Source: Rhodobacter sp. (lineage in GTDB: Bacteria; Pseudomonadota; Alphaproteobacteria; Rhodobacterales; Rhodobacteraceae). Taken from it: a DNA stretch of 6,356 nucleotides. Where the stretch lies: positions 1 through 6,356 of the forward strand of contig JAIXVS010000101.1 of NCBI GenBank assembly GCA_027482795.1, given 5' to 3'. Shown here piece after piece: positions 1 to 5,189 of the stretch. The notes under the pieces are model-generated. The model was not told the origin of the DNA and made no database searches. It worked only from the letters and a program-made list of their open reading frames with translations. Every line of letters starts with the position of its first letter. Position 1 is the first letter of the stretch. The position numbers and the translations under genes were made by a program.

Positions 1-2
1 CG

Positions 3-719
3 GGCTTTGATGAAAACACGGGCGAGCCTGTGTTTGAAACTGAAGAATTCCAGCCCATTGTTCTGCCCTATATCGTGGTTGTTGTCGACGAGATGGCCGA
101 TCTGATGATGGTGGCAGGCAAAGAAATTGAAGCCTGCATTCAACGCCTTGCGCAAATGGCGCGGGCTTCGGGCATCCATCTGATTATGGCCACGCAGCGC
201 CCCTCGGTCGATGTGATTACGGGCACGATTAAGGCGAACTTCCCCACCCGTATTTCGTTCCAAGTTACCAGCAAAATCGACAGCCGCACCATTTTGGGCG
301 AACAGGGTGCCGAACAACTGCTGGGCATGGGCGATATGCTATTCATGGCAGGCGGCGGGCGCATAAGCCGTATTCACGGGCCGTTCGTGTCGGACGAAGA
401 GGTTGAAGAAATCGTCAACCATCTGAAATCTTATGGGCCCCCAACCTATGTGTCGGGCGTGGTGGAAACCCGCGATGAAGAGGGCGGCGATGTGGATGCG
501 ATGCTTGGCCTAGGCGGCGAAGGGTCGGATGACGCGCTGTACGATCAAGCCGTGGCGATTGTGGCCAAAGACCGCAAATGCTCGACATCGTATATCCAGC
601 GGAAGTTGGGGATTGGGTATAACAAAGCGGCAAGGTTGGTGGAACAGATGGAGGAAAATCTGGTTGTCACCACCGCGAACCATGTGGGCAAACGCGAGAT
701 TTTGCTGCCAGAGGCTTAG
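3..719 (+). CDS. ftsK: DNA translocase FtsK, C-terminal part (5' end outside window)
   Basis: FtsK is a septum-anchored, ATP-driven DNA pump that moves the chromosome terminus through the closing septum and helps resolve dimers at dif. The frame is open from base 3, so the gene begins upstream; the GTG at 30 is internal, not a start. About 238 residues are visible. First comes the end of the RecA-like motor, with a Walker B stretch (IVVVVDEMADLMM) followed by the conserved MATQRPSVDVITGTIKANFP and the ILGEQGAEQLLGMGDML region. A short acidic linker of roughly 30 residues follows. The C-terminal winged-helix gamma domain (LYDQAVAIVAKDRKCSTSYI through GKREIL) normally reads the polar KOPS sequences. 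The protein ends normally at TAG 717-719. In E. coli ftsK is followed directly by lolA; here two foreign-looking genes lie between them. The family assignment is very secure. Confidence 0.97.
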   Translation, partial: GFDENTGEPVFETEEFQPIVLPYIVVVVDEMADLMMVAGKEIEACIQRLAQMARASGIHLIMATQRPSVDVITGTIKANFPTRISFQVTSKIDSRTILGEQGAEQLLGMGDMLFMAGGGRISRIHGPFVSDEEVEEIVNHLKSYGPPTYVSGVVETRDEEGGDVDAMLGLGGEGSDDALYDQAVAIVAKDRKCSTSYIQRKLGIGYNKAARLVEQMEENLVVTTANHVGKREILLPEA

Positions 720-721
720 GG

Positions 722-741
722 GTTTGAAAAGTCTTCGAAAC
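722..741. promoter_or_regulatory. Imperfect inverted repeat with a -35-like box upstream of the two-gene cassette
   Basis: Just after the ftsK stop, the arms GTTTGAA (722-728) and TTCGAAAC (734-741) face each other; they are complementary apart from one extra base in the right arm. A TTGAAA box (724-729), five of six matches to the -35 consensus, lies in the left arm. A weak -10 candidate, TAAGCT (746-751), follows at a 16-base spacing. No T-run follows, so it does not look like a terminator for ftsK. It could be a promoter with an operator over the -35 for the following gene pair, which would fit self-regulation. That role is inferred from position and symmetry only. Confidence 0.3.
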
Positions 742-765
742 AAGGTAAGCTGTTGCTATCTTGAT

Positions 766-771
766 GGAGAG
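766..771 (+). promoter_or_regulatory. Shine-Dalgarno sequence deciding the start at 778
   Basis: GGAGAG ends six bases before the ATG at 778. The reading frame is open much further upstream, back through ftsK, so this site sets the start of the small gene at 778 rather than at an earlier in-frame ATG inside ftsK. Confidence 0.7.
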
Positions 772-777
772 TGCAAA

Positions 778-1059
778 ATGGAAAAGCTAGACCCGAATGA
801 TCCATTATTTCGTGCACTCAAAGAACATCTTTCGCCATGCCGTATTGTTCGTATTCTAACCGCAGACGAATTCGATTCTGACGGAGATCCAGTTTTGCGG
901 TTGCGCGTAGTTGTCGACCACAGCGGCCCCGCAGTAGAGCCAAAAAAACTGTTTTCAGCCACTGGAGTGGTGAGAGACGTAATGGCAAATCAAAACGATA
1001 ATCGATTTCCATTGTTGACATATCCTTCAAGTGAAGAAGTGCCAGAGGCGGCTGCATGA
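778..1059 (+). CDS. Small acidic protein of unknown function, first gene of the HEPN cassette
   Basis: The protein has 93 residues and its function is not recognised. Visible parts are a short N-terminal helix (about residues 6-18), a probable strand RIVRIL, an acidic turn DEFDSDGDP (about 31-38), a strong strand VLRLRVVVD (39-47), a charged helical part, and a late FPLLTYPSSEE stretch (77-87). There is no signal peptide or membrane segment. The gene overlaps the HEPN gene by 4 bp (ATGA at 1056-1059), so the two are probably translationally coupled. HEPN toxins are often paired with an MNT nucleotidyltransferase antitoxin, but the GSxxxD nucleotidyltransferase signature is absent, so this is not a recognisable MNT. 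My impression is that small proteins with a similar acidic D-x-D-G-D-P turn and FP-x-x-(S/T)-(F/Y) end accompany HEPN proteins of this kind, but I could not check this. An antitoxin or partner role is inferred from gene order. Base composition is lower in GC than in ftsK. Confidence 0.75.
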   Translation: MEKLDPNDPLFRALKEHLSPCRIVRILTADEFDSDGDPVLRLRVVVDHSGPAVEPKKLFSATGVVRDVMANQNDNRFPLLTYPSSEEVPEAAA

Positions 1060-1526
1060 AGCCAAAAGACCTGTTGAATCAAGCAGAGCACTTGGCAAGG
1101 TTATCTCCTTTACGCCCTAAGCAGGCCAACCTTCGTAGAAGCGTATCGGCATCTTACTATGCAGTTTTTCATGCGCTTTGCGAGTCGAACGCGAATTGTT
1201 TGGTTGGCACCTCTGGAACTCGGCCAGATAGAGCTTGGTTTCAAACCTACCGATCTTTGGACCACAAAAAAGCAAAATCCAGTTGCCAGGCAGCAAGAAG
1301 TATGAGTTTCCCGCAAGAAATCAAAGATTTCGCAAACTCTTTCATAAGTCTGCAAGAGGAAAGACACAGAGCGGATTACAATCCTGATTCATCTATGAAT
1401 TTTTCAAAGTTGGAGGTTATGGCATTGCTCGCAACTGCGCGCTTGGCAGTTGCTGCGTTGAAATCGGCCCCAATTGCTGATCGGCGTGCATTTGCGGTCT
1501 ATGTACTGCTACCCAATCGCTTGTAA
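1056..1526 (+). CDS. HEPN-domain protein, possible toxin or RNase-like partner
   Basis: HEPN proteins are small all-helical proteins; many are ribonuclease toxins in toxin-antitoxin, abortive-infection or CRISPR-linked systems. This 156-aa protein has the family look: RRSVSASYYAVFHAL (residues 27-41) matches the helix containing RR-x-x-S-x-x-YYA-x-FHA. The later ERHRADY (102-108) resembles the R-x-x-ADY motif of UPF0332-like HEPN proteins. The C-terminal DRRAFAVYVLL suggests it is complete. The usual catalytic R-x(4-6)-H is not clear; the nearest candidate is R66-x3-H70 in YRSLDH, so nuclease activity is open. Start at 1056 is fixed by the ATGA overlap with the upstream gene. Five arginines are encoded by AGA (R28, R59, R81, R103, R105) and one by AGG, codons I did not find in the homocysteine methyltransferase gene of this window. 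Sampled lines run about 40-50% GC against about 60% in ftsK. Both points suggest horizontal acquisition. Confidence 0.8.
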   Translation: MKPKDLLNQAEHLARLSPLRPKQANLRRSVSASYYAVFHALCESNANCLVGTSGTRPDRAWFQTYRSLDHKKAKSSCQAARSMSFPQEIKDFANSFISLQEERHRADYNPDSSMNFSKLEVMALLATARLAVAALKSAPIADRRAFAVYVLLPNRL

Positions 1527-1548
1527 TTGCTCGCCCATTTGTGATCCC

Positions 1549-1573
1549 TTTGGGGATGCATCCCGCCCCCAAA
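1549..1573. promoter_or_regulatory. Nested palindromes upstream of lolA
   Basis: TTTGGGG (1549-1555) is answered by CCCCAAA (1567-1573). Inside lies a perfect 12-bp palindrome, GGGATGCATCCC (1553-1564). A third overlapping hairpin pairs ATCCC (1544-1548) with GGGAT (1553-1557). The block lies immediately upstream of the predicted -10 of lolA, roughly -42 to -18 relative to the inferred start of transcription. It could be an operator, or a factor-assisted end for the HEPN transcript. No T-run follows, so an intrinsic terminator is unlikely. Confidence 0.35.
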
Positions 1574-1578
1574 TCCCC

Positions 1579-1584
1579 TATACT
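1579..1584 (+). promoter_or_regulatory. Putative -10 box of a leaderless lolA promoter
   Basis: TATACT ends six bases before the lolA ATG at 1591, so transcription would be expected to begin at or next to the A of that ATG. The bases before the ATG are C-rich and carry no Shine-Dalgarno sequence, which agrees with a leaderless mRNA. No good -35 hexamer is present at the standard 17-base spacing; TTGGGG (1550-1555) is too far upstream at 23 bases. Confidence 0.45.
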
Positions 1585-1590
1585 CACCCC

Positions 1591-2199
1591 ATGACCTTAC
1601 GCACCGCCCTATTGGCCCCGCTTGCCCTGATCGCCGCCGCTTTGCCTGCCGTAGCGGAAAAAATTCCGCTGGCCGAGATGTCGGCCTACCTCAACTCCAT
1701 GACCACCGCCGAAGCAACGTTTACGCAGATCAATTCGGATGACACAATTTCCACGGGACGCATCTTTATCCAGCGCCCGGGACGGATGCGGTTTGAATAT
1801 GATCCGCCCGATGCCAGCCTTGTTCTTACCTCTGGCGGGACGGTCGCGATTTTTGATGACAAATCCAACCAGCCGCCCGAACAATACCCGCTGTCGCGCA
1901 CGCCCCTTAGCCTGATTTTGGATGCGAATATTGACCTGACCCGCCCCGGAATGGTTCTGGCCCATGACGAGGTGCAGGCGGCCACGCAGGTGATTGCGAC
2001 CGATCCTGAAAAGCCCGAATTTGGCAGCATTGCGCTGCTGTTCACCCCCGCGCCCGTGACCTTGCGGCAATGGGTGGTGACCGATGATTTGGGCCAAAAC
2101 ACCACTGTGATTTTGGGCGATTTAACAATTGGGGCGGAATATCCCGCATCGCAATTCGCCATCGAGTCTGAACTGCGCAAGCGCGAGCAGGCGCAGTAA
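1591..2199 (+). CDS. lolA: Outer-membrane lipoprotein carrier protein LolA
   Basis: LolA is the periplasmic chaperone that takes lipoproteins released by the inner-membrane LolCDE complex and carries them to the outer membrane. The 202-aa product has a clear Sec signal peptide (residues 1-22, hydrophobic core LLAPLALIAAAL, likely cleavage after AVA before EKIP). Typical LolA features follow: a FTQINSDD strand (44-51), GRIFIQRPGRMRFEYDPP (56-73), GGTVAIFDD (82-90) and PLSRTPLSLIL (100-110). Together they match the half-open beta-barrel that holds the lipid. An in-frame start exists upstream (1474, inside the HEPN gene), but the signal peptide begins at 1591, so that start is chosen. Position downstream of ftsK, interrupted by two genes, agrees with the ftsK-lolA arrangement of E. 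coli. It converges on the transglycosylase gene, leaving only 12 bases between the stops. Confidence 0.93.
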   Translation: MTLRTALLAPLALIAAALPAVAEKIPLAEMSAYLNSMTTAEATFTQINSDDTISTGRIFIQRPGRMRFEYDPPDASLVLTSGGTVAIFDDKSNQPPEQYPLSRTPLSLILDANIDLTRPGMVLAHDEVQAATQVIATDPEKPEFGSIALLFTPAPVTLRQWVVTDDLGQNTTVILGDLTIGAEYPASQFAIESELRKREQAQ

Positions 2200-2211
2200 A
2201 CCCAAAACCCC

Positions 2212-2790
2212 TTAGCGGCAGGTCTGCAACTGTTGGTGATACATCAGCGCGCGGCCCTGCAATTCGCCCGCAATTTCCATCAGCCAGTTCTTGCCGCGAT
2301 AGCTGCCCTTGGCAAAACCAGTGCGGCCTTCGTGATATGCAAGATATTGCAATTGCACGTCATTTTTGGGAATGCCCAGGCGCTCATAGCTTTCATGCAT
2401 ATACCAGCCCATGAAATCGGTGGCGTCGGAAATACGGTCGCGGCGCGCGCCATAACGGCGCTGATCGCGGCGGTATTCATCCCATGTGCCATCCAACGCT
2501 TGGGCATAGCCATAGGCCGATGATTGCCGCCCCATCGGGATGATTCCCAGCGCATAGCGGTGTGGGGTTTTGGCATTGCCAATAAATTTCGATTCTTGAT
2601 AGATCGCCGCCATTTGCACGGCCACAGGCACGCCCCAGCGCCGCTCAGTCGCGACCATGGCCTTCATATAGCTTGGCCGCTGCTGAATGATCGAACAGGC
2701 GTTATCCAAATTACGCGGCGCCGAATAGTTGCTACCCCCACAAGATGCGAGGGCCGTCAGCAACAAAATGGCGCGAAGAAGTCTGCTCAT
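2212..2790 (-). CDS. Lytic transglycosylase-like (SLT domain) lipoprotein
   Basis: Lytic transglycosylases cleave the MurNAc-GlcNAc bond of peptidoglycan. This 192-aa protein starts with MSRLLRAILLLTALASC, a lipoprotein signal with lipobox L-A-S-C and acylated Cys17, so it is probably membrane anchored in the periplasm. The SLT fold follows: AAIYQESKF (61-69) with the likely catalytic Glu66 in the ES motif, then SSAYGYAQALDGTWDEY (90-106) as the G-x-x-Q motif, and LAYHEG (150-155) standing in for the AYNxG motif. A longer start at 2913 is possible, but it would place 41 charged residues before the signal sequence. The ATG at 2790 has an AGGGG ribosome-binding site just upstream and is preferred. 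The gene is transcribed away from hspQ. The domain call is strong; the specific subfamily is not resolved. Confidence 0.88.
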   Translation of the reverse strand: MSRLLRAILLLTALASCGGSNYSAPRNLDNACSIIQQRPSYMKAMVATERRWGVPVAVQMAAIYQESKFIGNAKTPHRYALGIIPMGRQSSAYGYAQALDGTWDEYRRDQRRYGARRDRISDATDFMGWYMHESYERLGIPKNDVQLQYLAYHEGRTGFAKGSYRGKNWLMEIAGELQGRALMYHQQLQTCR

Positions 2791-2830
2791 ATGCCCCTCG
2801 CTTTTTATTTTGTCACAGCTTACCCCAAAC

Positions 2831-2873
2831 GGCACAAAATGCAAATCACCCTTGCGCGATGGTGGCACAAAAT
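2831..2873. repeat. Exact 10-bp direct repeat in the transglycosylase/hspQ divergent region
   Basis: GGCACAAAAT occurs at 2831-2840 and again at 2864-2873, 33 bases apart, about three helical turns. A related copy in the opposite orientation lies at 2807-2816 (ATTTTGTCAC, that is GTGACAAAAT on the minus strand). All lie upstream of the minus-strand transglycosylase start at 2790. Same-face spacing suggests binding sites for a dimeric regulator. The remaining part of this 189-bp intergenic region holds the hspQ promoter candidate and nothing else recognised. Confidence 0.4.
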
Positions 2874-2931
2874 AGGCCAAATCGCGGCGAAATTGCACAC
2901 AGATTGTTTCCAAAATGGCTGCGCACGACGA

Positions 2932-2960
2932 TAGACAGTGCCATTCGGGCAGGTTACTAA
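2932..2960 (+). promoter_or_regulatory. Possible hspQ promoter
   Basis: TAGACA (2932-2937, five of six matches to the -35 consensus) is followed after 17 bases by TACTAA (2955-2960), a modest -10. Transcription would begin near 2967, leaving a very short leader containing the Shine-Dalgarno. No convincing sigma-32-type heat-shock promoter was found in the region. Confidence 0.3.
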
Positions 2961-2966
2961 TCGGTT

Positions 2967-2973
2967 AAGGGAG
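2967..2973 (+). promoter_or_regulatory. Strong Shine-Dalgarno of hspQ
   Basis: AAGGGAG ends six bases before the ATG at 2980. The frame is open upstream with an alternative GTG at 2938; this site is why the start at 2980 is chosen. Confidence 0.75.
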
Positions 2974-2979
2974 CCCGCT

Positions 2980-3306
2980 ATGCTAAAGTCTGCGGCAAAA
3001 TATCATATCGGACAGGTCGTGCGGCACCGCAAGCACGATTTCCGCGGCGTTGTGTTCGATGTGGACGCGCTGTTTTCCAACACCGAAGAATGGTACCGCC
3101 AAATCCCCAAAGACAGCCGCCCATCGCGCGACCAGCCCTTTTACCACCTGCTGGCCGAAAACGGCAAAAGCCACTACGTCGCCTACGTGTCCGAGCAGAA
3201 CCTAGTTCCCGATGATGAACACGGCCCCGTCGATCACCCCGATCTGGTTGATCTTTTTGGCGATTTTGAGGACGGGCGTTATCCGTTACAATTCCACCTA
3301 AATTAA
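2980..3306 (+). CDS. hspQ: HspQ, YccV-like heat shock / hemimethylated-DNA-binding protein
   Basis: HspQ (YccV) was described in E. coli as a hemimethylated oriC-binding protein and later as a heat-shock protein that specifies and enhances Lon substrates. This 108-aa product is close to the E. coli length of 105. It has the family core: YHIGQVVRHRKHDFRGVVFD (residues 8-27), the QPFYHLLAE strand (52-60, compare APWYHVVME), and YVAYVSEQNLV (66-76, compare TYLAEAQL). The C-terminus is acidic (DLVDLFGDFEDGRY). There is no signal or membrane segment, so it is cytoplasmic. The start is supported by a strong ribosome-binding site. It is followed after 83 bases by the partner-switch genes, in the same direction but probably separately transcribed. 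Family call is secure; which role applies here cannot be seen. Confidence 0.92.
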   Translation: MLKSAAKYHIGQVVRHRKHDFRGVVFDVDALFSNTEEWYRQIPKDSRPSRDQPFYHLLAENGKSHYVAYVSEQNLVPDDEHGPVDHPDLVDLFGDFEDGRYPLQFHLN

Positions 3307-3389
3307 TCGCCGAAATCTGGCGTCAAGTTACCGCCTAATAACCTTTATGCGCAAAACTGCCCCTATGTCCAAGATATTGGGGGTTTGGT

Positions 3390-3725
3390 ATGAAAGTTGT
3401 TGCACAGCACATGGGCGATGCCTTGGTGATCCGCGTTGATCAAGACCGTATCGATGCGGCCAGCGCCATTCAGTTCAAAGATCAGATGCGTCAGTTGACG
3501 CAAACTGGAGCGCCGCGCGTTGTGCTGGATTTGGCGCAGGTGGCCTTTATCGACAGTTCGGGCTTGGGCGCGATTGTGGCCGCGATGAAGGGGCTTGGCC
3601 CTGCGCAAAAACTGGAATTATCGGGGCTGACCGACACGGTGAAAAAGGTTTTTCGCCTAACGCGCATGGATACTGTGTTCACCATCCACAGTGATTTGCC
3701 TGTCAGTCTGGCCAAGGCGGGCTAG
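3390..3725 (+). CDS. STAS-domain anti-sigma factor antagonist (SpoIIAA/RsbV type)
   Basis: Proteins of this type bind an anti-sigma kinase when unphosphorylated, freeing its target, and are switched off by phosphorylation of a serine. The 111-aa product is a single STAS domain: an N-terminal strand pair (ALVIRVDQDRID), a helix, the central strand RVVLDLAQVAFIDSSGLGAI (43-62) with the expected phospho-acceptor Ser56 in D-S-S-G-L-G, and a C-terminal helix region (LTDTVKKVFRLTRMDTVF) typical of the family. The start at 3390 has a GGGGG ribosome-binding stretch at 3379-3383. Only three bases separate its stop from the next gene, which encodes the expected kinase partner, so the two form an operon and very likely a partner-switching pair. 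Confidence 0.92.
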   Translation: MKVVAQHMGDALVIRVDQDRIDAASAIQFKDQMRQLTQTGAPRVVLDLAQVAFIDSSGLGAIVAAMKGLGPAQKLELSGLTDTVKKVFRLTRMDTVFTIHSDLPVSLAKAG

Positions 3726-3728
3726 GGC

Positions 3729-4181
3729 ATGACACTGCATCAAAGCTTTCGTCGCCAAGCCAGCCATGTGATTGCTCATGCTGACGCTTTGGCCGTGCGG
3801 CACGGTTTGGCCAGCCTTTTCGCGCAAGAGCCGCTGACTTGCCTGTCTGATGATCTGCGCGGCACTGCCGAAATCGTCATGGCCGAGGTTCTGAATAACA
3901 TCGTCGAACATGCCTATGCTGCGCAGTCTGGGGCCATCGAAGTGTCCATCGATTTGGGTGAAAATGGGTTGGAATGCACCATTACCGACAGCGGCGCGCC
4001 CATGCCCAGCGATGATTTGCCAAAGGGTAAACCCTATGCGCTGGATCAGATGGATGATCTGCCCGAAGGTGGTTTTGGCTGGTTTTTGATCCGCAGTTTG
4101 GCGCAAGATTTGCAATACGCGCGCTTTCGCGGTCAGAATTATCTGCGCTTTCGCTTGCCTGCCCACGCGCTTGTGGCTTGA
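3729..4181 (+). CDS. RsbW/SpoIIAB-type ATP-binding anti-sigma factor kinase
   Basis: The 150-aa product is a GHKL ATPase of the HATPase_c_2 type, which phosphorylates the STAS partner and sequesters a sigma factor or other target. The N-box is EIVMAEVLNNIVEHAY (48-63), with Glu53 and Asn57 placed to act in Mg-ATP binding. The G1 box is TDSGAPM (86-92, Asp87 for the adenine). The G2 box is GGFGWFLIRSL (114-124). It is cytoplasmic and the length is normal. It follows the STAS gene by three bases, so translational coupling is likely. Neither a sigma factor gene nor a PP2C phosphatase (RsbU/SpoIIE type), which would complete the circuit, is in this window. The target is therefore unknown; a non-sigma target is possible. 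Confidence 0.9.
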   Translation: MTLHQSFRRQASHVIAHADALAVRHGLASLFAQEPLTCLSDDLRGTAEIVMAEVLNNIVEHAYAAQSGAIEVSIDLGENGLECTITDSGAPMPSDDLPKGKPYALDQMDDLPEGGFGWFLIRSLAQDLQYARFRGQNYLRFRLPAHALVA

Positions 4182-4229
4182 CCTGCTGGGCTGCAACGGC
4201 GACACCAGATCATCGCACACAGGTGATCC

Positions 4230-4679
4230 ATGCAAGAGCTTGTTCAAAACATCCGCGCCCTAACTCAGGGCGAGAATGATACCATCGCCCTGATGGCAAC
4301 CATCGCCTGCGAGGTGCACCGCGCTCATCCCTTTGCCGATTGGACGGGATTTTACCGCGTGGTCGCGCCCGATCTTCTGAAAATCGGCCCCTATCAGGGC
4401 GGGCACGGCTGCCTAACCATTCCATTTTCGCGCGGCGTCTGCGGTGCCTGCGCGCGCACGGGGCAGGTGCAAAACGTGCCCGATGTCGAGGCGTTCGATG
4501 GCCATATTGCCTGCTCAAGCAGCACGAAATCTGAACTTGTCCTGCCCGTGTTCAACGCCAAGGGCCAGCTTTTGGGCGTGTTCGATATTGATAGCGACAC
4601 CCCCGCTGCCTTTACGGCGGAAGATGAGGCGTGGCTGGTACCGCTGTTGGCCGAGGTTTTCGCAGATGCCAAACCTTAG
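4230..4679 (+). CDS. Free methionine-(R)-sulfoxide reductase, GAF-domain (fRMsr)
   Basis: This enzyme reduces free L-methionine-(R)-sulfoxide with thioredoxin as reductant, repairing oxidised methionine in the cytoplasm. The 149-aa product is a single GAF domain with WTGFYRV (38-44), IGPYQGGHGCLTIPFSRGVCG (52-72), NVPDVEAFDGHIAC (82-95) and SELVLPVF (101-108). Three cysteines, Cys61, Cys71 and Cys95, have spacings of 10 and 24, the same as Cys84/Cys94/Cys118 in the E. coli enzyme. Cys95 would be catalytic and Cys61/Cys71 resolving; Cys74 is extra. An in-frame TGA at 4224-4226 fixes the start at 4230, with AGGTGA just upstream. It lies 48 bases after the kinase gene and may share its transcript. 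It is shorter at the N-terminus than the E. coli protein. The gene ends four bases from the convergent VOC gene. Confidence 0.93.
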   Translation: MQELVQNIRALTQGENDTIALMATIACEVHRAHPFADWTGFYRVVAPDLLKIGPYQGGHGCLTIPFSRGVCGACARTGQVQNVPDVEAFDGHIACSSSTKSELVLPVFNAKGQLLGVFDIDSDTPAAFTAEDEAWLVPLLAEVFADAKP

Positions 4680-4683
4680 CCGA

Positions 4684-5115
4684 TCACCGCGATAGTGGCA
4701 GGCTGGGCACAAAGGCATAACCGCTGGGCGATAGAATAACCGCCTCGCGCAGACCATGCCCTGCCTTATCTTGCGGGGCAGCCAGCACCACGGCATCCGC
4801 AAAATCTTGCGCGCGCGTGCAGGCCGCATCAGGGTCTACCCCGTGCAGGCGATTCTCCAACCCCGCCCCGCGCGGGCCTGCTTCGGGCAAAAGCCCATAC
4901 AGCGGATGGGCCGCAAATGTACGATCTGAATGCAGTTGCATCACCACCCCATCATGCAAAACAATAGCATAATCATCACTTAGGCGGTGGATGGCACAGC
5001 CAAAAACGCCCGCCAAAAAAGCCGCCTCGCCCCGCACATCCCGCGTCAGCAGGTTCAGGGTAATGCCCGTCAACCCCGCACCAAATTCGGCGGCTGGAAC
5101 CGTATCATAATCCAT
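4684..5115 (-). CDS. VOC-family (glyoxalase/dioxygenase fold) protein of unknown substrate
   Basis: The 143-aa product shows the beta-alpha-beta-beta-beta layout of the vicinal oxygen chelate fold: LTGITLNLLTRDVRGEAAFLAGVFG (about 15-39), DDYAIVLHDGVVMQLHSD (47-64), then a second module with ARAQDFADAVVLAAPQDKAGHGLREAVILSPSGYAFVPSLPL. Usual metal ligands are not obvious: the first strand carries Asn rather than His, and the closing strand reads GYAFVPS without the common Glu, so it may be non-catalytic or a binding protein. A longer frame reaches 5196, but it would overlap the divergent gene at 5190. The ATG at 5115 has AAGG eight bases upstream and leaves a 74-bp divergent promoter region, so it is preferred. 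The substrate cannot be inferred. Confidence 0.75.
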   Translation of the reverse strand: MDYDTVPAAEFGAGLTGITLNLLTRDVRGEAAFLAGVFGCAIHRLSDDYAIVLHDGVVMQLHSDRTFAAHPLYGLLPEAGPRGAGLENRLHGVDPDAACTRAQDFADAVVLAAPQDKAGHGLREAVILSPSGYAFVPSLPLSR

Positions 5116-5189
5116 CAGGCTGGCCTTGAACTTGGGAAGATAAACACCGATTGTGCGCCAAAGTATCGGCGAAAGTTTCGGGGGCGTAA

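Noticed and set aside
706..1049. Exact 10-bp repeat TGCCAGAGGC at 706-715 (end of ftsK) and 1040-1049 (end of the 93-aa gene), possibly an insertion target duplication.
   Set aside because: Both copies encode C-terminal Pro-Glu-Ala codons inside genes, the second does not lie at the far border of the cassette, and around twenty 10-mer coincidences are expected by chance in a window this size.
1609..2180. Long open frames on the minus strand opposite lolA.
   Set aside because: They are antisense to a gene with a clear signal peptide and LolA motifs; their translations show no recognisable domain and arise from codon bias in GC-rich DNA.
2200..2211. Bidirectional terminator between the convergent lolA and transglycosylase genes.
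   Set aside because: Only 12 bases separate the stops and no GC-rich hairpin with a T-run is visible there.
2233..2934. Plus-strand open frames across the transglycosylase gene and its upstream region.
   Set aside because: The minus-strand protein carries a lipobox and SLT motifs, while the plus-strand translations show no family features.
3657..4247. A 196-codon minus-strand open frame opposite the kinase gene.
   Set aside because: The plus-strand protein has complete N, G1 and G2 ATP-binding boxes; the antisense product resembles nothing and would overlap three plus-strand genes.
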